Counted from the stretch's first letter, positions 35,119 to 46,388 are shown. The stretch is 64,000 nucleotides of DNA from Dermanyssus gallinae (GCA_003439945.1 QVRM01001369.1:129501-193500); one strand, 5' to 3'. Program-made: numbers and translations. Notes: a model not told the origin generated them from the letters alone.

Positions 35119-36360
35119 AGTTCTGCAGTTGAATCACGATGACCCCGCCAATTTGTCACCGATAACTTGGAAACACTTAGCAGCACAGTCAGAGACGCAT
35201 ACGCGACAGGTCCTCGCAGGAGCGCTGACTGTCTCGCAAAACGTGACACACAGTGATGGAAGGCGTGTGTGGTTGTGTTCGCTTGTGTCGCACAGTCCCT
35301 ACGTGCACAATGGCATTTTGGACGTTCACCTATATATGGCGCAACGATTGTACTGGCCAATAGAGATGTCGCAGAGGTTGGGCTGAAAACCAAATCGTGG
35401 CCACTCAAGCCCAAGAGTAACAAAAGGATCGCAAACACTGGACAATTTGACGACGATCGAGATGCCGGAGGCAATACAAATCCGTCGCGCACGAGGTACA
35501 AGGGGTCCAGAGTTTGAGAACTCCGATGTAGATAGTGGCCATGGCTTCTCTTCTTCGATCGTTCGGCCAGTGTCAGTGCCCCACACTCCACTAACAAGGC
35601 TCGGGTAGAAGATGATGAGCCAGTCCGAGTAGCCGCCCCTCCTACCGGGCAGACAGAAACATCGACGAGGAAAAGCAGAGGGCCATCAACGGCAGAAGGA
35701 ATCGGCGATAAAGGTACCAACAAAAGTAACGGCAATCGCGCTGGCCACGAGCTATGGGCGACAACCCGAAAGTTCACCTTGTCAGCAACGACAGCATGCA
35801 GAGGAAGGATCACCAGATCGATCGGCGACACGAAGTAGGACGCACGACGACAGCCGTGACGGAGGGCGGCCCAGTAACAGATTAGGAAGTCGAAGCAGGT
35901 CGTCCATTGGCAGTGGCCGGGCATAACCAGTGCATTATACGGATTACCTCTAGCTGCCGACTGCCACAACGAGCAGGTAGCAACTGGAAGCAAGCACCGA
36001 GAGGAGCAGCGCAACAACAATAGAGGCCGAGTGGCAGCGAGGCCAACGCAAACAGTCTGGCGCTGGCCGAGGAAATGTACAGAATGATACTGCACCGCAG
36101 CGAGTCGATATTGCCTCAGCTACCACACAACAGCTGTCTCACTACATCCACAACAACCCGCTTACAAAAAGAGATACAAATATTTATCAGGCAGTGCATA
36201 AACTCGTTACAAAGAGTCGACCCGCGCGATACTATGACAATATATACACTGAGCATGAGATATGGCAGAAGTAGACGGACGTGTAAAAAGCAGGAAATTA
36301 GGCACACTTGATGAGCAGAGTGAAACGCACTTAGTGAGTAGCCAAGAGCCGCCAAAGGTC
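35100..36360. other. Unassigned region with a long open frame
   Basis: A 331-codon frame is open on the minus strand (35100-36095), and polar, Arg/Thr-rich + strand frames overlap it (35700-36000: TSTRKSRGPSTAEGIGDKG). The + strand composition is reminiscent of a disordered retroelement ORF1, but the minus-strand translation is an unstructured mix of Leu, Ser and Arg. Neither has a recognisable domain. I do not name a gene here. Confidence 0.25.
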
Positions 36361-38240
36361 GAGGGATATATTTAGCGGGACCCTAACAGAAACATCCGTC
36401 AGGAATGCTGGGGTCAATGAGGGATCGGCATGTTATCGTCGGCGGCCTTCCCGATTGTGTGGAGTGTGGTCTGAGTGGCCGTAGTCCCTAGAAAAGGGGG
36501 GCAAAAGAAAAACACATTTGTGTTCGCGTTTTTATCGGTATACGTAAAACCCACATTCTTAGATATAAATTCTATATCTGTACGTAGCAACTTCAACAGT
36601 TGAGCACTTGGGCGGTTCGTGATTTGTCTGTACTCGTGAGGCATGCATCGTAGATATAAATACTGCATTTGTAAGTGGCAATTAAGGCTACGGCATAACA
36701 GAAGAGATATAACAATATGTTTAAACAGGTTAAAAATATAAAGTTAAATTAAAGATCGGAATATAATGTTCTGATCCCGAGTTCGCGGAGAACTATCCTC
36801 AACACGACGAGAGTAGTTACGAAAAAGGTAGACATAGTAAAAAAGGACATCCTCCTTGTGGTGACCACGCCACCCAAATAGAAGCAATAACACAGGCCAC
36901 ACAGTGAAACACGCAATAAGTGTTAAGGCGACCGGAACTATCGATCCAGAGAGGTAAGACAGGGGATCACGTAGAATGGCTTGATGCCGGCTCAATCAAG
37001 CGCGAAACCGTGTCAGCACCGAGGAAATCTCGATATTGGCACAAACACTGGCTACACGGACTTTCAAACCCTACTATAGATTATCACGCTGATCAGGAAT
37101 AAACAACCTCCGACCATTTACTCGAGCAAGAGCAAAAACAAGCAAGGACAGAACGAGATAAAGAAAGCAGCCAAGCAGCTAAAGTTTTTTATACTACCAC
37201 TTTGTCTCTGTTTTTTTGCCAAATTATACCATGCCTTTACTGGTCCTATATAGCCTTCCTTTAGCAGCGGAGCATAGTTGCAAGATCATGCTCAACTAGA
37301 TTCAGAATGACGGGAAGTAAATTATCCACATGACCGGTCTTAATCCTACGCATGGAAACACCTCTGTTTTTGTTATCCGTGCAATGCGTTAGGACGAAGA
37401 GTATGCTAATTACTTTTGTCCGATGCCTGGACCTCACTGAGCCCATGATGCCATTCAAAAATCGGATTGAGTTCTAATGTCCTGGGAACCAGAACTATCC
37501 ACTGAACTTATTCACCCTTTAAATCGTATGACGTTATTCCGACGGGATGCCCCTATTCAGAGCACGGTGGTCAGGCTAAACTCATACCATACCATACAAA
37601 CGAGTGACGGCAAGTATGGTAATTGTAGTTTAGGTTGTATTGTATTGAACACTGAGGATGTGGCTCTAAGCCGTCTAACCTAACAAGACATGTTTTTAGA
37701 ACGCTCTTCGTAAAAACGTACTTTCTATGGTAATCATAGGGAATGACTTATATCAACAGCTAAAACAAAACCAAGCTGTCGAACGCAAACTGAGATGCAA
37801 GTGAAAACGCCTTCGGTGTTCATTAGGTGACCAGCTAGGTAATTCGATGTAGCATTACAGAAAATGATTGTATGAGATCAACAAAAACAGCACTGGTGTA
37901 CCACACTGAACCGAGAAAGACCTACAACAGCTGTTTATCACTTAGCGAATCAATGGTAAAATAGGGTTTAAATAGCTCCTTTTTAAAGTATGAGTCGGCT
38001 GGGCGAGGTCCACATTGTTCTAGAGCAAGAGATCTCATGTGTTCATTCATTTCCGTATCCCAATCGTATTCTAAAACGGATTAGTAAACGCACCGAAATA
38101 TGAGCAAGCGAAAGAACGCTAAGATCAGTGATTGCACGAGTTGTGTCTTCCTACTTAGTAATTGTGAGTACGTGCCTATACTTGGGTTCAAGCCGTAGAT
38201 CAAACAGTGAATCATTTTTTTATTAGGATTCTATTCTTTT
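36361..38240. other. No gene recognised
   Basis: AT-rich DNA with short frames only, which would fit an intron upstream of the exon-like segment at 38245. Confidence 0.4.
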
Positions 38241-38244
38241 GCAG

Positions 38245-38408
38245 GCTGAACGTTGTTTCGGCAATTCAACTGCCGAGTTGTACGATTCCGAAGAACGGTT
38301 TCAAGCCCATTTCATACTTGATGATGACTAATGGGGACGACGATGTCATATTACTGGACGCATTGTTATGCGTCGTATTCGGAGTAGCTTCGCAACAGGA
38401 AGGAGTTG
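38245..38408 (+). CDS. Candidate internal host exon
   Basis: A pyrimidine-rich tract ending TTCTTTTGCAG (38234-38244) is a textbook 3' splice site, and TTG|GTGAGT at 38406-38414 is a textbook 5' splice site. The frame between them is open and encodes LNVVSAIQLPSCTIPKNG..., then NGDDDVILLDALLCVVFG. One base completes a codon at the start and one base is left at the end. The peptide is hydrophobic with one acidic patch, and I do not recognise its family. The phase at its end (1) would join in frame to the exon at 52350, so it may belong to that gene, but other exons could lie between and this is not shown. Confidence 0.45.
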
Positions 38409-38989
38409 GTGAGTGGTGACCGGCTGACCACAGCGTGCCACAGCTGATGGCTAGGACCACTGCCAGTCGAAGCGTAGTAGAAGTCGCTGTATTAGTATTA
38501 ATAGACGCCTAGCAGGGGTGGTTTGGGTTGTCAATGCATCGTTCTCGACAACAGAGCGTTACTATCGCGACCGGGAACAATAGACCAGCATGGAATCGAA
38601 TCGAAGAGAATTTTTTCGCTGCTACGCGGCTTTATCGGAGGAAGTCTATAGAAGTGCAGTAAAGGATCGCGTGTGGATGTTGTCAAGAATAAAGACGAAA
38701 TTATAGTTAATATCTTAGAGCAACAAAAAACGAAGGACAAACATGTTCAATTATGTCTATATCCTCTACCGCTTGCCCTGACGAATTTTAAAGTAAACGC
38801 TAGAATTAGAATACATTTTTTAGGAAGGTTGTTTGAAGTAAAGGCCGTGTTAAGAGGATTCGCATCGGGTTAGATTGTGACTAGCAGGTTTCAGCCGCGG
38901 GTGTAAAAACAAATATAAAATCAAATGAGTAGAAAAACCATTCAAAAACTGTCCGTAGTAGTTGTAGTAGTAATAGGCCCTTAGCGATA

Positions 38990-40720
38990 GCCTGTGGTCT
39001 ACGATCGTGCCAATACTCAACTAGTTCGTCAACAGTCGCCGAGAATATTCTCTCTTCTCTCTCTCTCTCTCCTTATTTTTTTCCCGCTTTCACACAAACT
39101 CATTCGCATCTACACAACACACACACACACGCAGACATACACCCACCCGCATAGATATACACAGCTAGACAGCAAAGCAGCTGCCATTGACAATTGTTCT
39201 TGCGACAAAGCGTGGCGGCGGCGACGGTTAGGGGTGTTGATGGTGGTGGTTTGTGCTCGGGTTTGCCAGTACGGCCGGCGACCGAGTCACTTGCCCCCCC
39301 CCCCCCCCACCTTAGTCGGTGGTCGATGGGTTTGTTCGTCAGCTGGGGTCGTTTGCCCTGTCTGTCTGTATGTCCGTCTGTGTTTGTGGCTGGCTGGTTG
39401 GCCCGCCGGCCAACTGGCCCATTGGCAGTAGTAGGGTGGCAGACTGGCAGTGGGCGCATGTGGGGCTACAGAAGGGCCCGATGCGCGAGAGAGGCGTCGA
39501 TCAGAGGAAGGCGTGAGAGTGGTGCACGAGGACGACGGCCGCACTTGACCTCAATTGGACTTGGGCCTCAGCCGCAGAGGCCAGCCACAGCAAGGCTGGC
39601 AGCCGAGATCCTGTGTGCCAGTGCGTGCGCACAAGGGTCGGGACCGAGCAGCGAGCAGAACCGAACAGCCGAAGGACGACAAAAGCACAGCAGGTGCCGG
39701 CACCGCCGTGCACTAAACCTTTGCCTCCACGGCAAAGAAAGGAGGAGGAGGTAAACGAACGAACGGTCGGACGAACGAACAGACGAACCTACCAACGGCC
39801 CTTTTCTGTTTAACGAACGCCGGCCTGCCGCCAGCAATCCACACCATTTCCCTGTTGCTTCGGCGGCCTTGCCAGCAGCCAGCCGCCATCACATCACCAC
39901 ACAGAGTTAGCGGGCTAAACAGACCGACGGACCCCCCACAGAAACAGAGACTGACCTGTAGTAAGGGGGAAGAGAGAGCAAGAGATAGAAGGCAGAGAGA
40001 GAGAGGAATAAGGGGGAGAGAGAGAGAGCGGAATAAGGGGGGTGATAGGTAGAGCAACCGACAAGCGGACGGGTATAGCGAACGGTTTCAGCTGGTTGGC
40101 TGGCTGGCTGGCTCCTACCCCGTGCATTTAGGCCAACAGTTCAATCACATAACAACGGACGGACAGACCGAGGTCGGCCGGTGGGTTGCTCGGTCAGACA
40201 GACAGACAGGCAGACAAACAGTCCGGCCAACAGACCCTACCTACCCAACCTTACTATCCAGCATCGTCATCAATGTCATCACCATTGCGGGGCAAACCTG
40301 GCTCATACCTCCCACCCATTTTGCCCACTACCTATATATATATTGTGTTCCCCTTGGCCGAGGCAGCTTCTGCTGCTGCTGTTGTTGTTGTTGCTGCGTG
40401 CTCCCCGCTGACGATGGCTCGTTATGGCCCCGCACTACACGCGCAAAAGTCTCTCGCCCTCTCCTCCCCGCCTTCCACTTCGCCTCCGTGTATACTATGC
40501 GGGGCAGGGCTTGTAAATGATTGCGGCTGTTGCTCAGCAAAGCTTCGGCAAAATCGACATCCATGACAACCAGCTCGTATCCGTCACCGGGACAACACAC
40601 TATTCTTATCATGATCCTCATGATCGTTTATCATCATGATGATTATTATTTTGTTGTTGTTGCGGCTGTTGTTGTTGCAGCGGCTATGAACCTCGAAACC
40701 CAAGGTACTCTTTAACAACA
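38990..40720. promoter_or_regulatory. GC-rich simple-repeat island, possible promoter/5' UTR
   Basis: Dense simple repeats: CT (39055-39075), CA (39117-39130), poly-C (39294-39308), CTGT/GGCTGG units (39360-39420), AACGAACGA (39757-39790), AG tracts (39970-40030), GGCT (40090-40112), GACA (40197-40222), GCTGCT/GTTGTT (40370-40395) and GTTGTTGCGGC (40650-40685). Open frames up to 186 codons follow the repeats and code biased peptides, so they are not called as genes. Such islands often overlap promoters or UTRs in arthropods. No core promoter could be fixed. Confidence 0.25.
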
Positions 40721-42229
40721 ATAATTAATAATAATATATTGCAATCACAATATCTAGAACATGTTGCGCTGCAATTGACAACAACAACAACAAAAACAGC
40801 AACGACCACAGTTGATGTGGGTGTTTCGCTACCGTTTCCGTTTACGTAGCCTTTACCTGTGACAGCATCTCAGAAGCGATCAATGACAAGAAAGGTGTTG
40901 TCACTGTTCTCACCGCAACGTTCACATACAAAACTTACTGCGCTGGATTATATGTACATGTGATGTGAAGACTCCCAAAATGCAAACGCAGCATTCGTGC
41001 GTTCGCTGCTGGGCAGAAGAGGTTGCGCTCCGTTAAGATTTGCAGTACTCGCATGCAACTTGACTTTCCTCAATTTTAAGTCGTCCTAGCTTGGTCAATT
41101 TCTCGGACAAGATTCCTTAGTTATAGTTTCATTTGCTGGCTCGATCTATTGAATGAGCATTTGAGAATTGGGCGTCGTTTGATGATGACCACGACAAAGC
41201 TTAGCGGTCAGTACTGTCCAGCCAACATAGACGTGCACGACAACATGTACGTAGGGGCCTAACGTAATTTCCACACATTTCTATATATCTCTTAAGGCGG
41301 TGAATCCATACATTGAAACATACCTCTGAATTGCGTTTTGTACAATAGTGGGCGAGTGATGTCGATTTTAATTGGTTTATATAGCATACAAGTTATTGTG
41401 TTTCTATTGTATCCATATAAACATTATAAAGGGCTCCAGTTGCTAAAAACTTGCTCAAAAACATATACATAGTCGATATCACAGCTCGGCCAGCAATGAC
41501 GATTGCGATCCAGCAAGATTTTTTAATATGTGGCAATAACCGAAGTTTGGTACCTGCATCCAAATGTGCTACCTCGGCACTTTAAGTAAGTGTCATATTT
41601 TTTGTAAAACGTACTAATCTGATTTGGCTGAAATCAATAACCTGCCACACTCGACCGAAATTTAGACCCGTGTTTTGTTGTGCACCTACTTCCCCGACCC
41701 AACGTTGTATGAAATTGCCTCTTAACCTTGAAAGGGAAGTCCCTGCTTCCTTACTGGGTCGGGTCCCGTCCCAAATACCTGAAGTTTTCTGTCCTGAGAA
41801 AATGCGTCAAGATCCCGCTAAGAGCCTTGCTGCTCTCTTCCTCGCCCACGGCTCATTGTCTTGACCGCCGTACCCCCAATCTATTTTATCATCATGAGCG
41901 CCTCTACTTTTTTGAAAAAATCAATCTCTAGGAGTCTATCATCACGGGATTTATCACGAACCCAATATGAACCCTAAGCGACTCCCACAATGACCCTGTG
42001 CACCCTGTCGCCAGTAGAATACCATCGTTTTTCAATGGTAGGACAAGATGCCTTTAATTAAAATGGCTTCCTTATCTCCTCCCAATTAGCCGAGCTAAAT
42101 GCATTAGGTTTGATCGGAAGGATCAGTAGGACGAAATCCCTTCTTACAAGACTTCGTCTGAGCCGGGTGCTTCTGGCTTCCACCACCTCCTCTACAAGGT
42201 GCCTTATCTCTCTCTCTCTCTAGTTCTCT
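40721..42229. other. No gene recognised
   Basis: AT-leaning sequence with AAC repeats at 40778-40800. A coding-like patch at 41670-41931 has no recognisable motif. A CT run is at 42207-42222. Confidence 0.4.
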
Positions 42230-42297
42230 CCGGCACACAACCATGACTGTGATAAATGATAATTGTGACAAATAATTTATGGCGAGTAAATACAATA
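42230..42297 (+). repeat. 68-bp inverted repeat, left copy
   Basis: Starts CCGGCACACAACCATG and ends GAGTAAATACAATA. Its reverse complement is at 44967-45034 with one mismatch seen. The pair brackets the R2-like/R1-like nest. Confidence 0.9.
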
Positions 42298-42395
42298 GAA
42301 AATATTGTGATGATTTATTAATAATTTACAATACGTTTGCACACTCGGCAGTGCTCGCCTTAATAAAAATGGTAGTAAAAAGGTGTCACGTGAAG

Positions 42396-43049
42396 TTAAG
42401 AGTCAGTTGTCCGTGTCCTTGCTTTATGGTAGCCCCCGCTCTTATGGACCCGGTGCGAGCGGTATATCCTCAAGGTTCCTTGCAAAGTTAAAACGGTGAG
42501 ATCCATAAGATTCCTCTTCGTGACGCCGAGCCCCAAGAGCGTCCTCGCAGATTCGGAGTCCCATACACCACTCATAGAGATAGTGATGGATCCGAATCTG
42601 CGAGGTTTTTGCGGGTCGGGGAGCACCGCTCTTAGGAACTCGACGTCATATTTGGCGATCTTGTCTTGCCGTGCTTTTGCCAGGTCCCGGTTCGGGCCGC
42701 AAACCTCGGCATCTAAAACCCAGACCTCGGTAGGTGTTGTTATTACGAGGTCGGGCTTTAGACCCGGTGCGCCCGGTCGACGGAATACTCGCTCACGAAC
42801 CACCTCATGACCCCTTTCGCGGAGAAGACGCGCCACGCGATCACAGACGTCGTCGTGTCTCTTTATGGTTTGTTTGTGTGTTGTATCGCACATCTGAGCG
42901 ACATGAGCCAACGTCTCAGGCGCATGACACCCGTGCCTACAACGTTTGTTGTAGCCCGGGCGTCCCCTGGCCAATCTGGCACGCGTTGGTAGTGCGTTGA
43001 TCCTGAGCTTTAGTAGGTTTAAATACTCCATACCAGATAGGTAGGGCAT
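42396..43049 (-). pseudogene. R2-like C-terminal Cys/His and restriction-like endonuclease domain
   Basis: This 217-codon open frame begins inside the target duplication and carries LRINALPTRARLARGRP, the block before the R2 zinc motif. Next is C37-x3-C41-x7-H49-x4-C54, then a PD-(D/E)XK-type nuclease signature, K98-P-D100 with D113 in VLDAEV. This endonuclease nicks the DNA target for target-primed reverse transcription. The frame is intact from here to its stop, and the catalytic residues are present, so the copy is fairly young. The rest of the protein lies at 44536-44866, beyond the R1-like insertion, so no complete enzyme is made. Confidence 0.85.
43036..43049 (+). repeat. Target-site duplication, left copy
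   Basis: GATAGGTAGGGCAT, repeated exactly at 44536-44549 after the poly-A tail of the inserted R1-like element. Confidence 0.92.
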
Positions 43050-43061
43050 GCTTACGACGGG

Positions 43062-44303
43062 GTGCTCGAGATCCCAGGTCTCCCGTATGGGGTGGAGACG
43101 TTGGCGTACGCCGATGACCTTGCACTCATGATAACGGCCAGGACCGAAAGAGCCCTGGAGAGCGCCGCCAATGAGGCCTTGTCAATGGTGTCCGAGTGGA
43201 TGGAGTCCCATCACTTGAAACTGGCACCCGACAAGACGGAGGCGATGTACCTAACAGGCAGAAAGAGGACGACCGGCATTAACCTCGTGATGGCGGGCCA
43301 CGCGATAGAAATCAGAAAGAAGGTAAAGTACCTTGGGGTCATGCTAGACACCGGACTGACCGGATCGGCACACGTTAAGTACGTGGCCGAAAAGGCCCAA
43401 AGGGTCTCCCTGAACCTGGCGCGGATCATGCCTAGGGTCGGTGGGGTGGCTGAGGTGAAAAGAAGGCTCCTGGCCTCGGTGGCCGAATCAACGGCGCTAT
43501 ACGCAGCCCCAGTCTGGGGGGACATGGCAATGCGGACGGCGAAAAATAGGGGGGCACTAAGGTCGACCCAACGAACGCTGGCAATCAGGGTAAGCCGGGC
43601 GTATCGAACAGTCTCGACCGAAGCTCTCCTGGTCCTAGCCAAAATGCTGCCATGGGACCTCCTAGTGGCTGAACGAAGTAAAATGTATCTAGACGAAGGT
43701 CTGGATCTCACCAGGGCCAGGAGTGCCACCATATCGGCCTGGCATGAGGAATGGGCGCAGGTAAGACCCGGTGTGACCACAGGGAGCTGGACCAAGAGTC
43801 TGATACCGGACCTCAGGGTATGGTATGACCGCCGACACGGGGAGCTTTCCTACTGGACGACTCAGGTTCTGACCGGACACGGCCAGTTCCAGAGCTACCT
43901 GTCAAGGATCAAGAAGGCCATCAGCGATATCTGCGTACTGTGCGACTCTGTAGAAACGGACAACGTAGAGCATACTGTTCTGCGGTGTGATGCTCTCAGG
44001 GAAGCACGGGACGCAGCACCAACCGCTGTGAGGGGCCGACCCATCAAGGAGGTGGTCTCCCATATGATGACTTCGGCGGAGGCATGGAGGGAGGCGACGA
44101 ACTTGTTCGACGCTGTTTTGACACTCAAGACAGCTAAGGAAACGGCCAGGCGGGAGAGGTTTGAGCGGGTCTCTCGAGAGAGTGGTCGAGACGAGGAGCC
44201 GAGGGAGGGGGGAGGGGGTGGGGAGCAGCCAGGCCCTCATGGTCTCGACGCACCCTCACAGGACGGATTACAAAATGGCATCCCCCTATCCAACCGCAGG
44301 TAG
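43062..44303 (+). CDS. R1-like ORF2 C-terminal part (RT palm to Cys/His motif)
   Basis: The frame is open for 413 codons; the first codon here is GTG within the truncated protein, so this is not a true translation start. Y16-A-D-D19 is the RT catalytic box, followed by WMESHHLKLAPDKTEAMYLTG and KYLGVMLD (thumb). Then come QRTLAIRVSRAYRTVS and the R1 signature TQVLTGHGQFQSYLSRI, and a C-terminal C291-x2-C294-x9-H304-x4-C309 motif. All of this is typical of the R1 clade, whose full ORF2 is roughly 1,000 residues. The tail is Glu/Arg/Gly-rich. No frame breaks were seen, unlike almost every other retroelement in the window. Confidence 0.9.
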   Translation: MLEIPGLPYGVETLAYADDLALMITARTERALESAANEALSMVSEWMESHHLKLAPDKTEAMYLTGRKRTTGINLVMAGHAIEIRKKVKYLGVMLDTGLTGSAHVKYVAEKAQRVSLNLARIMPRVGGVAEVKRRLLASVAESTALYAAPVWGDMAMRTAKNRGALRSTQRTLAIRVSRAYRTVSTEALLVLAKMLPWDLLVAERSKMYLDEGLDLTRARSATISAWHEEWAQVRPGVTTGSWTKSLIPDLRVWYDRRHGELSYWTTQVLTGHGQFQSYLSRIKKAISDICVLCDSVETDNVEHTVLRCDALREARDAAPTAVRGRPIKEVVSHMMTSAEAWREATNLFDAVLTLKTAKETARRERFERVSRESGRDEEPREGGGGGEQPGPHGLDAPSQDGLQNGIPLSNRR

Positions 44304-44502
44304 ACATGCGGGATGATAGTCAGGGATAGAGCTGATTGAAGGAGAACGGCAGGGACGCCTCTCCCACGGTTTCGATGTAATGCCAAAGTAATACCGAGCC
44401 TAGGGGGGTGGGGAGGAATCCGGGTTTAGTGGGTTTGCGAGTCTCACACTAGTCACGCAGGCTGCTAGTGGCGCATGTGCATCATGCATTACCAAAACCT
44501 CC

Positions 44503-44503
<1 letters not shown>

Positions 44504-44535
<32 letters not shown>
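44504..44535 (+). repeat. Poly-A tail of the R1-like insertion
   Basis: About 32 uninterrupted A between the 3' UTR and the right target duplication. Confidence 0.92.
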
Positions 44536-44537
<2 letters not shown>

Positions 44538-44549
44538 TAGGTAGGGCAT
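44536..44549 (+). repeat. Target-site duplication, right copy
   Basis: Exact copy of 43036-43049. Confidence 0.92.
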
Positions 44550-44866
44550 ACCCTTAATCCAGTAATGTACAAAGAGCGTTTCGTGTGCTTTTTTAAAATG
44601 TGCCCCATCGAACGTGTTGTGTAGTTGTTGAGACCAGTAGTCGGTCTCTTGTGTAGCGGTCTCAATGGAGGTTCCCAAGCGCTCGCAAAGAAGTCTTGTT
44701 TTCGCAAGATCTTTTTAAAGTGCTCGGTGGTTAGCATCCATTGGACCCCAAGGTGCGTGGAGTGTTGTAGTGCTGTCAGGCGGGAGAGGCGGAGTCTGGG
44801 AATGAATGTTTGTAGGCAGGGGATGCCCAGACCGCCGTGTGCTGTGTGCGTGTACAGGTAGGCGTT
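44536..44866 (-). pseudogene. R2-like RT C-terminal segment (5' part of the split element)
   Basis: On the minus strand, from 44866, [21 protein letters not shown] matches the GGLGIP.L...IP..R..RL block that follows the RT thumb in R2-type proteins. A frame change near 44640-44690 leads into a frame ending FVHYWIKGMPYLS. Once the inserted element is ignored, that frame is collinear with the block at 43049-42396. Everything upstream (RT core, N-terminal zinc fingers) is missing. Confidence 0.8.
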
Positions 44867-44868
44867 CG

Positions 44869-44879
44869 TATATATATAT

Positions 44880-44961
<82 letters not shown>

Positions 44962-44966
44962 ATATA
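44869..44966. repeat. (TA)n microsatellite at the R2-like 5' truncation
   Basis: TA run with AAATATA/TTTATA interruptions between the R2-like truncation point and the right 68-bp inverted repeat. Confidence 0.93.
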
Positions 44967-45034
44967 TATTGTATTTACTCGCCATAAATTATTTGTCACA
45001 ATTATCATTCATCACAGTCATGGTTGTGTGCCGG
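44967..45034 (-). repeat. 68-bp inverted repeat, right copy
   Basis: Inverted partner of 42230-42297, one mismatch. Confidence 0.9.
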
Positions 45035-46085
45035 CCGACTCGCTGATTGCAGTTGTTACGCATCTCTCGGTTATGACTGTAGATGCTGGTATGACTGACA
45101 CCCTGGTGGATATTAACCGTCGTCTCATGTTGCACGGTATTCGCTTTGTTTGACACTATTTTGGCTCTATGGGCAATAATATCCATTAATAAATCCTTAT
45201 TTGCCACAGACGGTGGATCGACGGACATGAATTTGAAGCGAAAACGGACCTCATGCACAACGGCAGATTTACTTGGTGTGAGCTTAAAGATAAAGAACTG
45301 ATAAAAAAGTCATCTACTGTGTCCTCTCTGATCCAGAAACAAGTAGGCCACCATCCACGGTTTTTAAGGCTAGTCCTTTCTATTCTGTATCGATTTGGGA
45401 GGGCCTCTGCTCTGGCTGTGGTTTTTACCCAGGTTTCGCCTGCACCTCGGCGGGCGGAACATCCCGCCTTTAGACGGCGGGGCACCGCCTAGCGCTTTTT
45501 ATCAATGATATTGAAATTTGTTAGATATGTAGTGGCCCCTTTTTCCAATATACCTATACAAGAGAAATAGTCTAGCACAGAGTACTGGTTAATAAAATCC
45601 TACCGGGCCGCTGAGAAACCAAGACGCGGATTTCGTTTCAATTATTAGATGCACTAGGGAAAAAATGCTACGATTGCTCTACACGTGATGAGTCCTTATT
45701 TTCATGTAGACACTCGCGGCTGCCAGTCGTGGACGTTCTACCCTACTTTTCTGAAGAGGTAGAATTTTTTTACGCACGCCCTCCTATATCAGTGAAAGAT
45801 AGTGTGAAACTAAACGCCGGGAAGAATATAAGACTCTCCCACCCTCTCCTGGTTCGGAATTGTGAATCATTACCACGAAACCAGGAAAGGGGAGTCCCAA
45901 GTTGCGACCCTCTCCATAGTCTACGAGTATGTCCCGAGCAGGGAGTGCGTCCTGCCCGGGGTAGACACTAGAGGCCTAGCCCTGTATCGCAATTTGCGGC
46001 GATCCTCGTGGCGAATCTCTTCGTGCATAAGCCTATCTAGGAGATCCCAGCATCCGATGCTGACCCGAGCATGTTGGCCACGATA
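45035..46085. other. No confident gene
   Basis: A splice-acceptor-like TTTGCCACAG at about 45201-45210 is followed by a short open stretch and a weak donor, but the frame closes quickly. 45430-45500 is GC-rich with small hairpins. 45840-46085 may hold more of the R1-like remnant described next. Confidence 0.3.
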
Positions 46086-46388
46086 GTTGCAGTCAAGCTA
46101 CCTTGTGGGCGTAGGAAAAGTCCTCTACGGTATGCGACGCGCCATCGGGTGCGCTCGTGGAGTTGAGAACCCACGTGTCTGTAGCCTTGCCCATGCGGAC
46201 AAGGTTTGACTGGAATTGTCCATGCCCTGGGAGCACTTGCACGGAATGATGTGTGAGTGTTTTCATTGAGCTCATACCAAGTTTTAAGGTCATTAATTAG
46301 GCCTTTTATACAGGCTCCTTTGGTGTCCCCAGCTAGTGGAGTGAACCACATGCGCGCTTCATGTGTCGAGGGAGTGCTCCCGTGCATG
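46086..46388 (-). pseudogene. R1-like ORF2 C-terminal remnant
   Basis: Broken minus-strand frames read GACIKGLINDLKTWYE, then QVLPGHGQFQSNLVRMGKA, the R1 TQ.LTGHG.F.SYL.RI.KA block. After that come DGASHTVEDF, where the Cys/His motif should be (Cys codons lost), and LTATIVANMLGS, matching the post-zinc helix. It is much older than the 43-44.5 kb copy. It abuts the foldback fragment at 46389, so one of them was cut by the other's arrival or by a deletion. Confidence 0.7.

Larger units (their letters stand above)
43050..44535 (+). mobile_element. 5'-truncated R1-like retrotransposon with poly-A and 14-bp TSD
   Basis: The insertion runs from just after the left target duplication to the end of a poly-A tail (44504-44535), followed by the right duplication. 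It begins in the RT palm just before the catalytic box, so endonuclease, fingers and ORF1 are absent; such 5' truncation is the usual result of incomplete reverse transcription. The 3' UTR is about 200 bp. The open coding frame and clean duplication mark it as one of the youngest insertions here, later than the R2-like element it splits. Confidence 0.92.
42298..44866 (-). mobile_element. R2-like non-LTR retrotransposon, 5'-truncated, split by an R1-like copy
   Basis: Two minus-strand blocks, 44866-44536 and 43049-42298, read as the RT C-terminus, Cys/His motif, restriction-like endonuclease and 3' UTR of an R2-superfamily element. A + strand R1-like element with a 14-bp target duplication lies between them. 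The 5' truncation point borders a TA tract. R2 proper inserts into 28S rDNA; no rDNA is seen here, so this is either a relative with another target (R4/NeSL/Dong-type elements use other targets) or an off-target copy. Confidence 0.82.

Noticed and set aside
39194..39754. 186-codon and overlapping frames in the GC-rich island
   Set aside because: All frames are open because of simple GC-rich repeats; the translations are biased and lack motifs.
45211..45277. Small host exon after TTTGCCACAG
   Set aside because: The donor is weak and the frame closes soon after; one plausible acceptor alone is not enough.
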